Assembly (NCBI GenBank): GCA_905480295.1
Contig: CAJQPW010000431.1
Location: 1-37,264 of the forward strand
Direction: 5' to 3'
DNA from: an uncultured Rhizobiaceae group bacterium
Lineage (GTDB): Bacteria > Pseudomonadota > Alphaproteobacteria > Rhizobiales > Rhizobiaceae
DNA: 37,264 nt
The notes beneath the pieces were generated by a model. That model did no database searches, was not told where the DNA came from, and saw only the letters and a program-made list of their open reading frames with translations. Of the stretch, positions 8,611 through 16,875 are shown piece after piece (position 1 is the stretch's first letter; each line of letters starts with the position of its first letter). The position numbers and the translations under genes were made by a program.

Positions 8611-10506
8611 ATGACTGATCATCGAGCAACCAGACGACTGGCAGCTATACTCGCGGCTGACGTTGTGGGTTATTCACGCTTGATGAGTGACGATGAAGAG
8701 GGAACGCTGGCGGCGTTGAATCGGCACAGGCGTGAAGAATTCAACCCATTAGTCGACCACCATGGGGGCCGCATTGTAAAACTAATGGGTGATGGAACAC
8801 TGGTCGAGTTTGCCAGTGTTGTTGATGCGGTAGATTGCGCCGTCGCCATCCAACAAGCCGTTGGTTCAGCGGCGACGGATGCTGACCCCAGGATTGTCTT
8901 GCGGATCGGCATAAATCTTGGCGACATCATCATTGATGGGGACGACATCTACGGAGATGGTGTCAACATTGCTGCGCGACTTGAGCAAATTGCAGAACCG
9001 GGTGGTATCTGCGTTTCCGGTGCAGCCTATGATACCGCGCGTTCCAACAAAAACCTGAAATTTCAGTCACTGGGAGAAGTGCGAGTAAAAAACATCGACC
9101 GCTCAATTCTGGTTTACAAGGTCAGGACGGATAGTGGCGAAGATCTTGGAAAATCCAAGCCTCGGTTCAACGCCCCCAAGCAGCCTGACAAAACAAGAAC
9201 TCGAACCATACTTTCAATTTGGGCCAGCCTTGCGCTCATATTTTTACTGTCCGGCGCGTATTTCTACCATCTCCATGGTGGGTGGGGGATTCAAGCGACA
9301 GATACAGTCCAAAAAGACCGGGAGTATCAGCGATCCATTGTTATTTTTCCCTTCCGCAATCTGAATCGGGAAGCTGATGATGACTATTTGTTTGCTGGCA
9401 TCAACGAAGACCTTCTGACCGAGTTTTCATTTAGCCAAAATCTTTTGGTCATTGGTTCGCCGACACCAAATAACGCTGCAGATGGCTACAATGAAGAACG
9501 GCAAATCGCGCTTGAACTCAACGCAAAATATTTGCTTGCCGGCAGCATTCGACGCATCGGAAATACCGTGCGAACCAATGCCAGATTGATCGAGTCCTCA
9601 TCCGGAGCCACCATCTGGGCAAGAGCGTTTGAACACCCGGAAAGTGACATTGCCGCCGTCGGTAGGGACATTTCCGAAAAAGTCATTGCCCTGTTGCCTG
9701 GACAAAAATCCCGCGTTGTAAATGCAACCAAAAGGCGTGTTCATTTCCCGGACCCCAAGGCTTATGACCTTCTGCTTCAGGGCAATGTGTTTTTTGCTCG
9801 TTTTACACCAGATGCTGTGCGGGCATCGCGAGAGTTTTATGCGCAGGCGATAGCAATTGACCCGAAATACGCCCGACCTGTGGCAAATATTGCGTTCACG
9901 CATGCTCTGGAGATTGCGTTTGGTTGGTCTGCCAAGCCAGAACAGGATCTGCAAAAAGCTGAAGACTATATTAAAAAAGCGCTGTCGATCGACATGAACA
10001 CACACCAGGCCCATCTCGCTCAGGGCTTATTGTATCGGTCTCAGCGCCGTTACAAGGAGGCTCTGGCATCATTCCAAAAAGCCATGGACATTGCCCCGAA
10101 CAGTGCCGATGCCTATGCAATGGTCAGCCTTACTCATGTGTTCGCTGGTGAGCCGGATAAGGGGTTGGAAGCGATAGAAAAAGCCATGGTGAGAAATCCA
10201 GACCACCCCTTTTTCTATCTCTATACAAAAGCGATGGCGCTGTTTCATCAGGATCAATTTGAAGCTGCGGTGGTTTACCTCCAGAAAGCTTTGAATAAAA
10301 ACTCTGATTTTGTTCAGGGAAGGTTGGTTCTGGCTTCTGCTTTTGCTCACCTCGACAGGACCAGCGAAGCAAGATGGGAATTTCAGGAAGTATTAGTCCG
10401 TGTCCCGGATTTTTCACTGCTCCAGGAACAAGCCAGAGCGCCCTATGAAAATTCCAACGACCTTGGACGATATATGCATGGTTTGAAGATTTCTGCGGGC
10501 GGCTGA
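8611..10506 (+). CDS. Class III adenylate cyclase with membrane anchor and TPR domain
   Basis: A 631-residue signalling enzyme predicted to make cAMP from ATP. The N-terminal cyclase homology domain (about residues 5-175) keeps the metal-binding aspartates in ILAADVVGYSR and KLMGDGTLVEF, and the RIGINLGDIIIDGDDIYGDGVN region. One transmembrane helix follows at about 203-222. A TolB-like segment (IVIFPFRNLN... to about 350) and a C-terminal array of TPR repeats (about 390-610) follow. This cyclase-TM-TPR layout is common and multiplied in rhizobia, where substrates of the TPR part are unknown. It faces a second, differently built cyclase. Confidence 0.9.
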   Translation: MTDHRATRRLAAILAADVVGYSRLMSDDEEGTLAALNRHRREEFNPLVDHHGGRIVKLMGDGTLVEFASVVDAVDCAVAIQQAVGSAATDADPRIVLRIGINLGDIIIDGDDIYGDGVNIAARLEQIAEPGGICVSGAAYDTARSNKNLKFQSLGEVRVKNIDRSILVYKVRTDSGEDLGKSKPRFNAPKQPDKTRTRTILSIWASLALIFLLSGAYFYHLHGGWGIQATDTVQKDREYQRSIVIFPFRNLNREADDDYLFAGINEDLLTEFSFSQNLLVIGSPTPNNAADGYNEERQIALELNAKYLLAGSIRRIGNTVRTNARLIESSSGATIWARAFEHPESDIAAVGRDISEKVIALLPGQKSRVVNATKRRVHFPDPKAYDLLLQGNVFFARFTPDAVRASREFYAQAIAIDPKYARPVANIAFTHALEIAFGWSAKPEQDLQKAEDYIKKALSIDMNTHQAHLAQGLLYRSQRRYKEALASFQKAMDIAPNSADAYAMVSLTHVFAGEPDKGLEAIEKAMVRNPDHPFFYLYTKAMALFHQDQFEAAVVYLQKALNKNSDFVQGRLVLASAFAHLDRTSEARWEFQEVLVRVPDFSLLQEQARAPYENSNDLGRYMHGLKISAGG

Positions 10507-10614
10507 TAATTTCTGGCGCCCGGAGCAGCTGTCGACACCGATTGATTCATTGCATTCTGACCCTGGAGAGATTTGGCAAGTTCACTGCTCCAAAGCCATC
10601 AAGGCTTCAACCAA

Positions 10615-11583
10615 CTACTTTTGTATCTTCAACCGGTGCACCAAATGCTCTCCCTCAAAACCACTTAGGCTTACCCTCATTGATTTTGAGAAGTTAATAC
10701 CGTTTTGATCACCAACCAGAACACAGGTGGCGTCAGATACATAGACCTCGCCACTGCCAGCCATCGAAGTTATGCGGGCCGCCTTGTTAACAACCGTGCC
10801 AAAGAAATCTTCATCAGACTGAACCACATCACCGGTGTGCAGCCCTATCCGCACACCAATATTCGGTTCCGCGTCATCTTGAGCGAGTTCGGCTTGTATT
10901 AATTGGGCGGCTTGCAAGGCCTGCCTTGCCGACGAGAAGCTCGACATCGTGCCATCACTCAGAGATTTCACAAATTGGCCGCCACATTGTTCGATATTTT
11001 TCCTCAATGAATGAAAATGATCCGCAATAATTCCAGACCACCTTTGGTCACCAAGCGTCTCTACCAAGATCGAGGAACCGACGATGTCGGTAAACATAAT
11101 CGATGCCAGGCCTTCCCGTTGACCCAGTGAAAACCCTTTTTGTGCGGCCTCCATCAATTCCTTGATCGCGGTGTGCTCGTTGCCAAAAACTGACAAATTC
11201 GATCTTGGAATTGAGGCGTGTCTGTGAATTATTTTCCAGCAGTTTACTTCAAGTGCAAATATCAGGGTTGTTCTGAACTCGATTGGTTCCTCCACCGTTT
11301 CAAACCAGAATCGATGGTTAAAGAACGACCAACCAACGCTGCCTTCCTCGAACGCTTCACCAGCCAACTCTTCTTTCTTGATGATGACTGGTACTTCATC
11401 GAAATGGGCGTCGATGGCTTCGCGGACAGCTGGTCCCAGCCACATTTCACCATCAGAAGTACCGGCAAAACGCAGATGCGAACTTTTGGAAAGAAAGCTC
11501 TTCAATTCTCTGTCGCCGCGAGCGGTTATCATTTTGTACCAACGACGGGAAACAGCAATTAGTTCGGGAGACTGACTGGGCAT
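10615..11583 (-). CDS. SnoaL-like domain fused to class III adenylate cyclase
   Basis: A soluble protein of about 322 residues. The C-terminal half (about 160-322) is a class III nucleotide cyclase domain: IMFTDIVGSSILVETLGD with the first metal aspartate, VKSLSDGTMSSF with the second, and RIGLHTGDVV...FFGTVVNKAARI. The N-terminal half (residues 1-135) resembles a SnoaL/NTF2-like cone fold (aromatic-rich, ending in the WKIIHRHAS strand), a possible small-ligand sensor. No membrane segment is present. The ATG at 11583 is preferred over a GTG two codons upstream. It converges with the TPR-type cyclase, 108 bases apart. Confidence 0.83.
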   Translation of the reverse strand: MPSQSPELIAVSRRWYKMITARGDRELKSFLSKSSHLRFAGTSDGEMWLGPAVREAIDAHFDEVPVIIKKEELAGEAFEEGSVGWSFFNHRFWFETVEEPIEFRTTLIFALEVNCWKIIHRHASIPRSNLSVFGNEHTAIKELMEAAQKGFSLGQREGLASIMFTDIVGSSILVETLGDQRWSGIIADHFHSLRKNIEQCGGQFVKSLSDGTMSSFSSARQALQAAQLIQAELAQDDAEPNIGVRIGLHTGDVVQSDEDFFGTVVNKAARITSMAGSGEVYVSDATCVLVGDQNGINFSKSMRVSLSGFEGEHLVHRLKIQK

Positions 11584-11788
11584 CAACACTCAATATGGAA
11601 AAAGTGGCGATAGTTCAAGTTGGTCAGGGCACTGCAATAAATCCAAAATCACAGCACAGAAGTTCCACCGATAGTTGACCCATGGATGTGAAGCACGGTC
11701 CGATTCTGCAGCTTCATTCACTGCATTTTTTTGCGTCGGAAAGGCTCCAAACGACCACTGGCACCGTTTGAATTATGAGATTCCGGCC

Positions 11789-12175
11789 CTAGACAGAACT
11801 GGGATTTTTGGCGGCTTCCAACGCGCTGACCGCCTTTTCCCGATGTTCTTGGGTAACATGGCCCTGCACCAGCGTCAGTGCCGCCGTCAGCACGGCAAGA
11901 TCATCGGTAAATCCAATGGCAGCAATGAAATCAGGCACCATGTCGGTGGGCACAATGAAATAGGCAAGTGCTGCCAACAGGGTACCGCGAACCTTTAACG
12001 GCGTTCGGGTGTCTGTGGCACAGAAATAGGCTGCGGCAAGATCCTCCGCAAACGGCACATGGGCAGCAAAAGACCGCAATTTCGACCAGAAATGAGTTTT
12101 GACCTTTTTCTCCCGCGCCCGAATCCGGGGGGCAGGCACCGGCAGCAAAATTTTTTCCAGTTTGGTTTCGTCCAT
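11789..12175 (-). CDS. DUF1232 (YkvA-type) protein
   Basis: A 128-residue protein of the DUF1232 family, whose function is not established. The diagnostic stretch is YFIVPTDMVPDFIAAIGFTDD (about residues 75-95). The start was decided by the ribosome site: GAGGAG lies seven bases upstream of the ATG at 12175, but only one base from an in-frame ATG six bases earlier. Hydrophobic helices in the DUF1232 core suggest membrane association. It is divergent from the downstream dehydrogenase gene, with about 100 bases between starts. Confidence 0.85.
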   Translation of the reverse strand: MDETKLEKILLPVPAPRIRAREKKVKTHFWSKLRSFAAHVPFAEDLAAAYFCATDTRTPLKVRGTLLAALAYFIVPTDMVPDFIAAIGFTDDLAVLTAALTLVQGHVTQEHREKAVSALEAAKNPSSV

Positions 12176-12273
12176 TGTCATTCTCCTCACCCTGATATGG
12201 GCAAGCATGGGCTTGCCTGCAAGGCATGACCACTCTAACGATTGAGCCAAACACACGAACAGGGTTTGAATCG

Positions 12274-13059
12274 ATGAAGCTGAACAAGGACATAGCCGCA
12301 ATCATTACCGGTGGTGCATCGGGTCTGGGCGAGGCCACGGCGCGAAAATTGGCCAGCCATGGCGTGCGGGTCTACCTGTTTGATCTTAACATGGAACGTG
12401 GTCAGGCTCTGGCCGATGAATTGGGTGGCGGGATCGCCTGTGTCGATGTTTCGGAACCGGAAAGTGTTTCAGAAGGTTTTGCTGCAGCGCGCGCTCATCA
12501 GGGTGCCGAACGCATTTTGGTCAACTGTGCCGGTATCGGCCCACCGATGAAAACCGTATCCCGAGACCGCGAAACGGGTGCGGTGCGGATGCATGATCTT
12601 GCTCTGTTTGCCAAGGTGATCGCAATAAATCTTGTCGGCACGTTCAACTGCACCGCCCACGCTGCAGCCAGCATGATCGATCTCGACCCCGTAAATGATG
12701 ACGGCGAACGCGGTGTGATCGTAAACACCGCTTCGGTCGCCGCAGAAGATGGTCAAATCGGTCAGGCTGCCTACGCCGCCTCCAAGGGTGGGGTCAAAGG
12801 GCTGACACTGCCGGTTGCACGGGACCTTGCCCGCGACGGTGTCCGTGTCAACACCATCCTGCCAGGGCTGTTCAAAACCCCCCTGTTTGAAGGCTTGCCT
12901 GAAGAAGCGGTCAAAATGCTGTCGGCTTCTGTGCCATTCCCTCAACGGCTTGGTAAACCCGAGGAATACGCAGCGCTGGTGGAACATATTTGCGAAAATC
13001 GGATGTTAAACGCCGCTTCAATTCGCCTGGACGGAGCCATCCGCATGGCACCAAAATAG
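12274..13059 (+). CDS. HSD10-like short-chain dehydrogenase (3-hydroxyacyl-CoA dehydrogenase type 2)
   Basis: A 261-residue classical SDR. Seen: the NAD-binding TGGASGLGEATA (about residues 13-24), NCAGIG (about 85), the active-site serine in NTASVAAEDGQ, and YAASKGG with the catalytic Tyr and Lys (near 168). The C-terminal LNAASIRLDGAIRMAPK closely resembles type 2 3-hydroxyacyl-CoA dehydrogenases (HSD17B10 group), so oxidation of 3-hydroxyacyl-CoA, for example of branched short-chain acyl-CoA, is the likely activity. No acyl-CoA pathway genes are adjacent. The ATG at 12274 is preferred to one 48 bases upstream because the extra residues lack similarity to the family opening. Confidence 0.88.
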   Translation: MKLNKDIAAIITGGASGLGEATARKLASHGVRVYLFDLNMERGQALADELGGGIACVDVSEPESVSEGFAAARAHQGAERILVNCAGIGPPMKTVSRDRETGAVRMHDLALFAKVIAINLVGTFNCTAHAAASMIDLDPVNDDGERGVIVNTASVAAEDGQIGQAAYAASKGGVKGLTLPVARDLARDGVRVNTILPGLFKTPLFEGLPEEAVKMLSASVPFPQRLGKPEEYAALVEHICENRMLNAASIRLDGAIRMAPK

Positions 13060-13079
13060 TGGTCTGAAATGCGCCGCGC

Positions 13080-13805
13080 CTAGCGGTGCAGACTGCGCTC
13101 ACGCCAATATAAAAACAAAGCATAGTAGAGCAAAAGCCACACGATGAATAATTCCTGAAATTCACCGGGGCGGTAATTCAGATACCCGTCCACATATCCT
13201 GATTTTTTCACAAGCCGATAAATCGAAGCTGCCACAATCAGCAGCGCAAGTGGCCGCAAGGCGATGGGCGGATAGGTGAAATCAAACCGGCGGGGCAACA
13301 GGCCAGGTCTGTTGATCAGCAGCCATGGATAAATGACGCAGGTTATAAAAATTCCCGCCAACAATATGCCTCGCGGCAGCTGGTCGAGAAGATTGCTGAC
13401 ATTGTGCAGGTTGGTTTCCTGTTGATCATTGACACCCTGCCAGGTATCCGGCGTTGCCCATTCAAAATAATGCTGCCCCCAGCTTGCCTCTTCACCGGCA
13501 AGGAATATGCCACCAACAACCATCAGCGAACACCACAAAATGAGGAAATTATCCCCGCGCACCAGGGGCGTGAACAGCAATCGAAGAGCGATAAGCCCGG
13601 TCAGCAAGGGAAAGAAAAAATGAATGAATTCCAGAATTCCGGTTTGCTCGCTGGCAAACCACATTCGAAAAAATGGCTCATTGTACCAGGCTATGAAGGG
13701 TACCAGAAAAAAGGCCCCGACCGGCATCCACAAATTCCAGATTCTGGAACTGACAGCCGATTCGGCGAGGTAGCGTTCAGGGGGATGGGTAAATTCTGAT
13801 GCCAT
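13080..13805 (-). CDS. Uncharacterised multipass membrane protein with GEEASWGQ and NLHN motifs
   Basis: A 241-residue protein with about six predicted membrane helices (near residues 26-42, 60-80, 86-104, 145-165, 182-198 and 218-235). Between helices 3 and 4 there is a hydrophilic segment carrying GEEASWGQ (104-111) and NDQQETNLHN (126-135). I recall similar Gly-Glu-Glu...Ser-Trp-Gly-Gln and Glu-x-Asn-Leu-His-Asn pairs in a group of uncharacterised bacterial membrane proteins; the polar and histidine residues look like an active or metal site. No function is assigned. It converges on the SDR gene, 20 bases apart. Confidence 0.75.
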   Translation of the reverse strand: MASEFTHPPERYLAESAVSSRIWNLWMPVGAFFLVPFIAWYNEPFFRMWFASEQTGILEFIHFFFPLLTGLIALRLLFTPLVRGDNFLILWCSLMVVGGIFLAGEEASWGQHYFEWATPDTWQGVNDQQETNLHNVSNLLDQLPRGILLAGIFITCVIYPWLLINRPGLLPRRFDFTYPPIALRPLALLIVAASIYRLVKKSGYVDGYLNYRPGEFQELFIVWLLLYYALFLYWRERSLHR

Positions 13806-13967
13806 TTTCTTTCGACCGACGGGTGGTCACTTTTTGCGAGGAAGGATTAACGATCACTTCTGAATCTGTCGGTAAATAAAAGTCCGAAAGCTGTGTGTCC
13901 ACCGCAATCTGAAATCTGAGGTGGTTCACTCATTTATTGCTTAGAAAGCATCCTTTCATTCAATCAC

Positions 13968-14255
13968 CTAAGCAAACCCATCCATGCGCTTTGCCAGTTG
14001 CACATCAAGCATGGTCAGACCACCGGCATCATGGGTAGAAAGTGTCACTTTGACGGTCTTATAGACATTGAACCACTCTGGGTGATGATTCAGATTTTCT
14101 GCAATCAAAGCCGTTCGGGTCATGAAACCAAAAGCCTCAACAAAGTTGGCAAATTCGAAGGTTTTTTCGATCGCATCGCGACCCTCGACCAAATGCCACC
14201 CCGTCAAATCGGCCAGAGCTTCATCCCGTTCACACGCTGATAATCTGTCTGCCAT
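13968..14255 (-). CDS. phhB: Pterin-4a-carbinolamine dehydratase
   Basis: A 95-residue protein that dehydrates 4a-hydroxytetrahydrobiopterin, the by-product of aromatic amino acid hydroxylases, to regenerate the cofactor. The hallmark is the NHHPEW motif (near residue 56) followed by YKTVKVTLSTHDAGGLT. The ATG at 14255 has AGGGA nine bases upstream; a TTG three codons earlier is less likely. No phenylalanine hydroxylase gene is in the window, so its partner is elsewhere or it serves another pterin. It is the last gene of a minus-strand series, 103 bases after thpR. Confidence 0.9.
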   Translation of the reverse strand: MADRLSACERDEALADLTGWHLVEGRDAIEKTFEFANFVEAFGFMTRTALIAENLNHHPEWFNVYKTVKVTLSTHDAGGLTMLDVQLAKRMDGFA

Positions 14256-14358
14256 ACCAAACAATCCCTATTTATGCCGCTCTCATGCTGCACCAAAAAC
14301 AACCATCCAGACAAGCGGCTGGTAGGCAATTTGCCAGACGCAGAACATTTGGTGGCAA

Positions 14359-14895
14359 TCAGCCAAAGGACCAGAATTTTTCAATTCGGTAAGGTCCACC
14401 ACCGCGCGATTGACGCGCCGAATATAAAGCAAACCCTGAAGGAACGTACGAAGTGGTAGGCGGCGCGGCACCGAATTCAGCCAGATAGGTTGCGATGCGC
14501 CGGGCCGACGCCCCGCGACACCGCCCCAACGTTACGTGCGGCGTAAAGCGCCGGGTGTCAGCAGGCAGTCCAATGCGTTGCATCAGGTGGTCTTGCGATG
14601 AAACCAAATTCGATAGAGATTGATCAGCAACAATGCTGGCATGGACAGAGGTGGGGTTACCACCACCAAAGCTTTTCAGTTCACCCAGTTCAATGGTTGG
14701 CGCTGACCATTGTCGACCTGAAAGAGCATCCACAACCGCATTGGCCGTTTGCAATTCGACATCACCAATAAACCGCAACGTGATGTGAAAATCTGATGGT
14801 TCAATCCAGCGCATCTTGGGAACGCCCACCTGCTTAAGCGCAAGTTGGCTGCGAATCTGGGCCGGAATATCCAATCCTGTAAACAGTCGAGGCAT
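14359..14895 (-). CDS. thpR: RNA 2',3'-cyclic phosphodiesterase
   Basis: A 178-residue 2H-phosphoesterase that hydrolyses RNA 2',3'-cyclic phosphates to 2'-phosphates (formerly called 2'-5' RNA ligase). Both HxTx catalytic motifs are visible: FHITLRF (near residue 40) and TPHVTLGR (near 120). The opening MPRLFTGLDIP is typical for the family, so the ATG at 14895 is used rather than a TTG five codons upstream. It follows rimM by 55 bases, the position in which trmD is usually found. Confidence 0.9.
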   Translation of the reverse strand: MPRLFTGLDIPAQIRSQLALKQVGVPKMRWIEPSDFHITLRFIGDVELQTANAVVDALSGRQWSAPTIELGELKSFGGGNPTSVHASIVADQSLSNLVSSQDHLMQRIGLPADTRRFTPHVTLGRCRGASARRIATYLAEFGAAPPTTSYVPSGFALYSARQSRGGGPYRIEKFWSFG

Positions 14896-14950
14896 GAAAC
14901 CACCCAGCAATCAGCAATGTTTTATGAGCAAAACCATTAAGCGTTGGAAC

Positions 14951-15472
14951 CTAATCGTCCCGTTCGCTCACTTCCTGTGGCAACCGCATGGTAATTTGCC
15001 CCGCTTCGAGATCAAGGGCGGGCACATTGTTGCGGGTAAATTCTACAAAGCCTGTGCGACTGGATCCGGCGAACCCAACTTCTATCAGGTCCCCGGCCCC
15101 AAAATTGGGGACTGCCAGAACCGAACCAATCAAATTGCCTTCTTCATCCACGATCTCGCAACCAATCAGATCGGTGATGTAGAACTCATCCTCTTCCGTA
15201 TCGTCAGGCAGCATGGAGCGGTCGACATATAATTTAACGCCATTTAGAGCTTGTGCTTCGTCGCGATAATTGATGCCCTTGAACTTAACAACGAGAACAT
15301 CCTTTGCCGCCCTCAAGCGCATAATTCTAAATTTTTGCCCGTCATCGCTGTATAGGGAACCATAAGCGTCGAGCGCGAGCGGATCGTCACAAAACGGCTT
15401 GACCCGCAGCTCACCTTTGATGCCGTGCGGGCCACCAATCTGTGCCATCAAGACGGGGTTTTTGAGGATCAT
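14951..15472 (-). CDS. rimM: 16S rRNA processing and 30S maturation protein RimM
   Basis: A 173-residue ribosome maturation factor that binds uS19 and assists assembly of the 30S head. Seen: the N-terminal VLMAQIGGPHGIKGELRVKP stretch, and the C-terminal PRC-barrel region with the LIGCEIVDEEGNLIG and GAGDLIEV segments. The length is normal. It is separated from rpsP by 72 bases holding a strong intrinsic terminator, so rimM expression must depend on read-through or a separate promoter. No trmD follows. Confidence 0.96.
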   Translation of the reverse strand: MILKNPVLMAQIGGPHGIKGELRVKPFCDDPLALDAYGSLYSDDGQKFRIMRLRAAKDVLVVKFKGINYRDEAQALNGVKLYVDRSMLPDDTEEDEFYITDLIGCEIVDEEGNLIGSVLAVPNFGAGDLIEVGFAGSSRTGFVEFTRNNVPALDLEAGQITMRLPQEVSERDD

Positions 15473-15485
15473 GGTCAGGTGCCTG

Positions 15486-15521
15486 AAAAAACGGGCGGCG
15501 AACCGTTACGATCCGCCGCCC
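15486..15521 (-). terminator. Intrinsic terminator between rpsP and rimM
   Basis: On the minus strand a perfect 8-bp stem GGGCGGCG/CGCCGCCC (15521-15514 with 15500-15493), with a 13-base loop, is followed one base later by six T residues (15491-15486). It lies 24 bases after the rpsP stop and just before the rimM start. This is a textbook Rho-independent terminator, and it should reduce transcription of rimM relative to the upstream ribosomal protein and SRP genes. Confidence 0.88.
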
Positions 15522-15544
15522 TATTTCTGCGCAAAGCTGAAAAC

Positions 15545-15991
15545 TTACTCGGCTGCGGCTTCTTCAGCAGCAGCTTCTTCGGCTGGTGCTTCTGCTGCTT
15601 CAGCGGCTGCAGTTTTTGCTGCTTCCTCGGCATCCAGAGCTGCCTGTTTGGCATCCTCTTCCTTTTGTGCCTTTTCTTCGAGCCGCTCCTGGGCTTTACG
15701 GCCAGGCTTGGCTTTGTTCGGATTGTTGCGTGCTTCACGCTTTGCCATGCCCTCAGCATCGAGGAAACGCAGAACACGATCGGTTGGAGTCGCACCCTGA
15801 TCAAGCCAGTACTGTACGCGTTCTTTGTTCATGGTGACCCGCTCACCGGATTCTTTAGACAGGAGCGGGTTATAGGTGCCGAGTTTTTCGATGAAACGAC
15901 CGTCGCGGGGAGCGCGAACATCGGCAGCAACAATGCGGTAAAACGGGCGCTTCTTAGAGCCGCCGCGAGCGAGACGAATTTTAGTAGCCAT
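15545..15991 (-). CDS. rpsP: Small ribosomal subunit protein bS16 with Ala/Glu-rich tail
   Basis: A structural protein of the 30S subunit. The conserved core covers about residues 1-85 ([20 protein letters not shown], then YNPLLSKE and [13 protein letters not shown]). From about residue 95 onward the protein has a charged segment and then an Ala/Glu-rich low-complexity tail ending AAAEEAAAE, giving 148 residues against 80-90 for the E. coli protein. Such tails are seen in other alphaproteobacterial bS16 proteins. It lies 54 bases after the chorismate mutase gene and is followed by a terminator. Confidence 0.97.
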   Translation of the reverse strand: MATKIRLARGGSKKRPFYRIVAADVRAPRDGRFIEKLGTYNPLLSKESGERVTMNKERVQYWLDQGATPTDRVLRFLDAEGMAKREARNNPNKAKPGRKAQERLEEKAQKEEDAKQAALDAEEAAKTAAAEAAEAPAEEAAAEEAAAE

Positions 15992-16045
15992 AGTGAATAT
16001 CTTTCTTTTGGTGTGTTCGGTATTGGGTTGTTTGAATGAACCGCG

Positions 16046-16333
16046 TTATTTGCGCGCCTCGTGATGATGTTGAATGACTTCGCGAATCACGAATTCGAGA
16101 AATTTTTCTGCAAAGTCCGGGTCGAGATCAGAGCTCTCCGCCAAGTGGCGCAGACGTTGAATTTGTTGCTTTTCTCGGGTCGGGTCTGATGGCGGTAAAT
16201 CATGGGCAGCTTTCAGCGCGCCCACTTCTTTGGTTTTACGAAACCGCTCCGCCAGAATATGTATCAGTGCAGCATCGAAATTATCGATCGATGTGCGAAT
16301 ATCATTGAGTCGTTCCAGTGGCGAATCGGTCAT
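16046..16333 (-). CDS. Chorismate mutase, AroQ type
   Basis: A 95-residue all-helical enzyme that rearranges chorismate to prephenate, the entry to phenylalanine and tyrosine synthesis. Seen: the N-terminal LNDIRTSIDNFDAALIHILAERF helix typical of AroQ (about residues 9-31), the KEVGALKAAH segment (about 35-44) and the EFVIREVIQHH C-terminal helix. It overlaps the upstream GNAT gene by four bases (ATGA), so translation is probably coupled. A chorismate mutase between ffh and rpsP is a recurring alphaproteobacterial arrangement as far as I recall; the reason is unknown. Confidence 0.9.
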   Translation of the reverse strand: MTDSPLERLNDIRTSIDNFDAALIHILAERFRKTKEVGALKAAHDLPPSDPTREKQQIQRLRHLAESSDLDPDFAEKFLEFVIREVIQHHHEARK

Positions 16334-16875
16334 GAATGACGCTCCAAAAATTGCTCCGGTGGCAAGTGTCGCCAGAGTTCGGCCTCAAACTCGCCGAAAA
16401 AGGTTTCTTCGCGTTCAAACACCGCACCCATTTTTTGGGCAACATTTTTTGATCCGTCGTTTTTTGCGTCAATCAGGCTGATCGCCGTCTGCCATCCCAT
16501 ATGCTGATAGGCATAGGTGAGACTGGAAATGGAAGCTTCTGTTGCATAGCCTTTGCCGTGGGCGCCTGGGACCAATGCATAACCGATTTCCGGCTCGGGC
16601 CATCCATAGGGATACCAGGGGCCGACATAGCCAACAGCTTTGCTTTCACCTTTGGGCTGCACGACAAACGGCATGTAACCACGCAGGTGCCAATGGCCAT
16701 AAATCATCGCCATGTGACGCCAGGACTGCCAATCCGGTTTAACACCTCCGATGTAACGGGCATTTTCTTCATCGTCGAACAGAGCCGTCACGCAAGGAAA
16801 GTCTTCCTCGCGCCAGCCGCGCAAGATCAACCGGTCGGTCTCTATTTCTGACATGGCGATGGGTGTGAAGGTCAT
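16330..16875 (-). CDS. GNAT acetyltransferase, RimJ/RimL-like
   Basis: A 181-residue N-acetyltransferase of the ribosomal-protein acetyltransferase-like branch (Acetyltransf_3). The opening IETDRLILRGWREEDF is characteristic, and the acetyl-CoA binding region lies around ALVPGAHGKGYATEA (near residue 115). Its substrate is unknown; the setting between ffh and a ribosomal protein gene makes a translation-related protein possible, but this is inference. It overlaps ffh by four bases (ATGA) and the chorismate mutase gene by four bases, so all three are translationally linked. Confidence 0.85.
   Translation of the reverse strand: MTFTPIAMSEIETDRLILRGWREEDFPCVTALFDDEENARYIGGVKPDWQSWRHMAMIYGHWHLRGYMPFVVQPKGESKAVGYVGPWYPYGWPEPEIGYALVPGAHGKGYATEASISSLTYAYQHMGWQTAISLIDAKNDGSKNVAQKMGAVFEREETFFGEFEAELWRHLPPEQFLERHS

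Noticed and set aside
15425..16039. A 204-codon plus-strand frame opposite rpsP
   Set aside because: It is the antisense of rpsP; the Cys/Phe/Ser-rich composition is the complement of the Ala/Glu tail.
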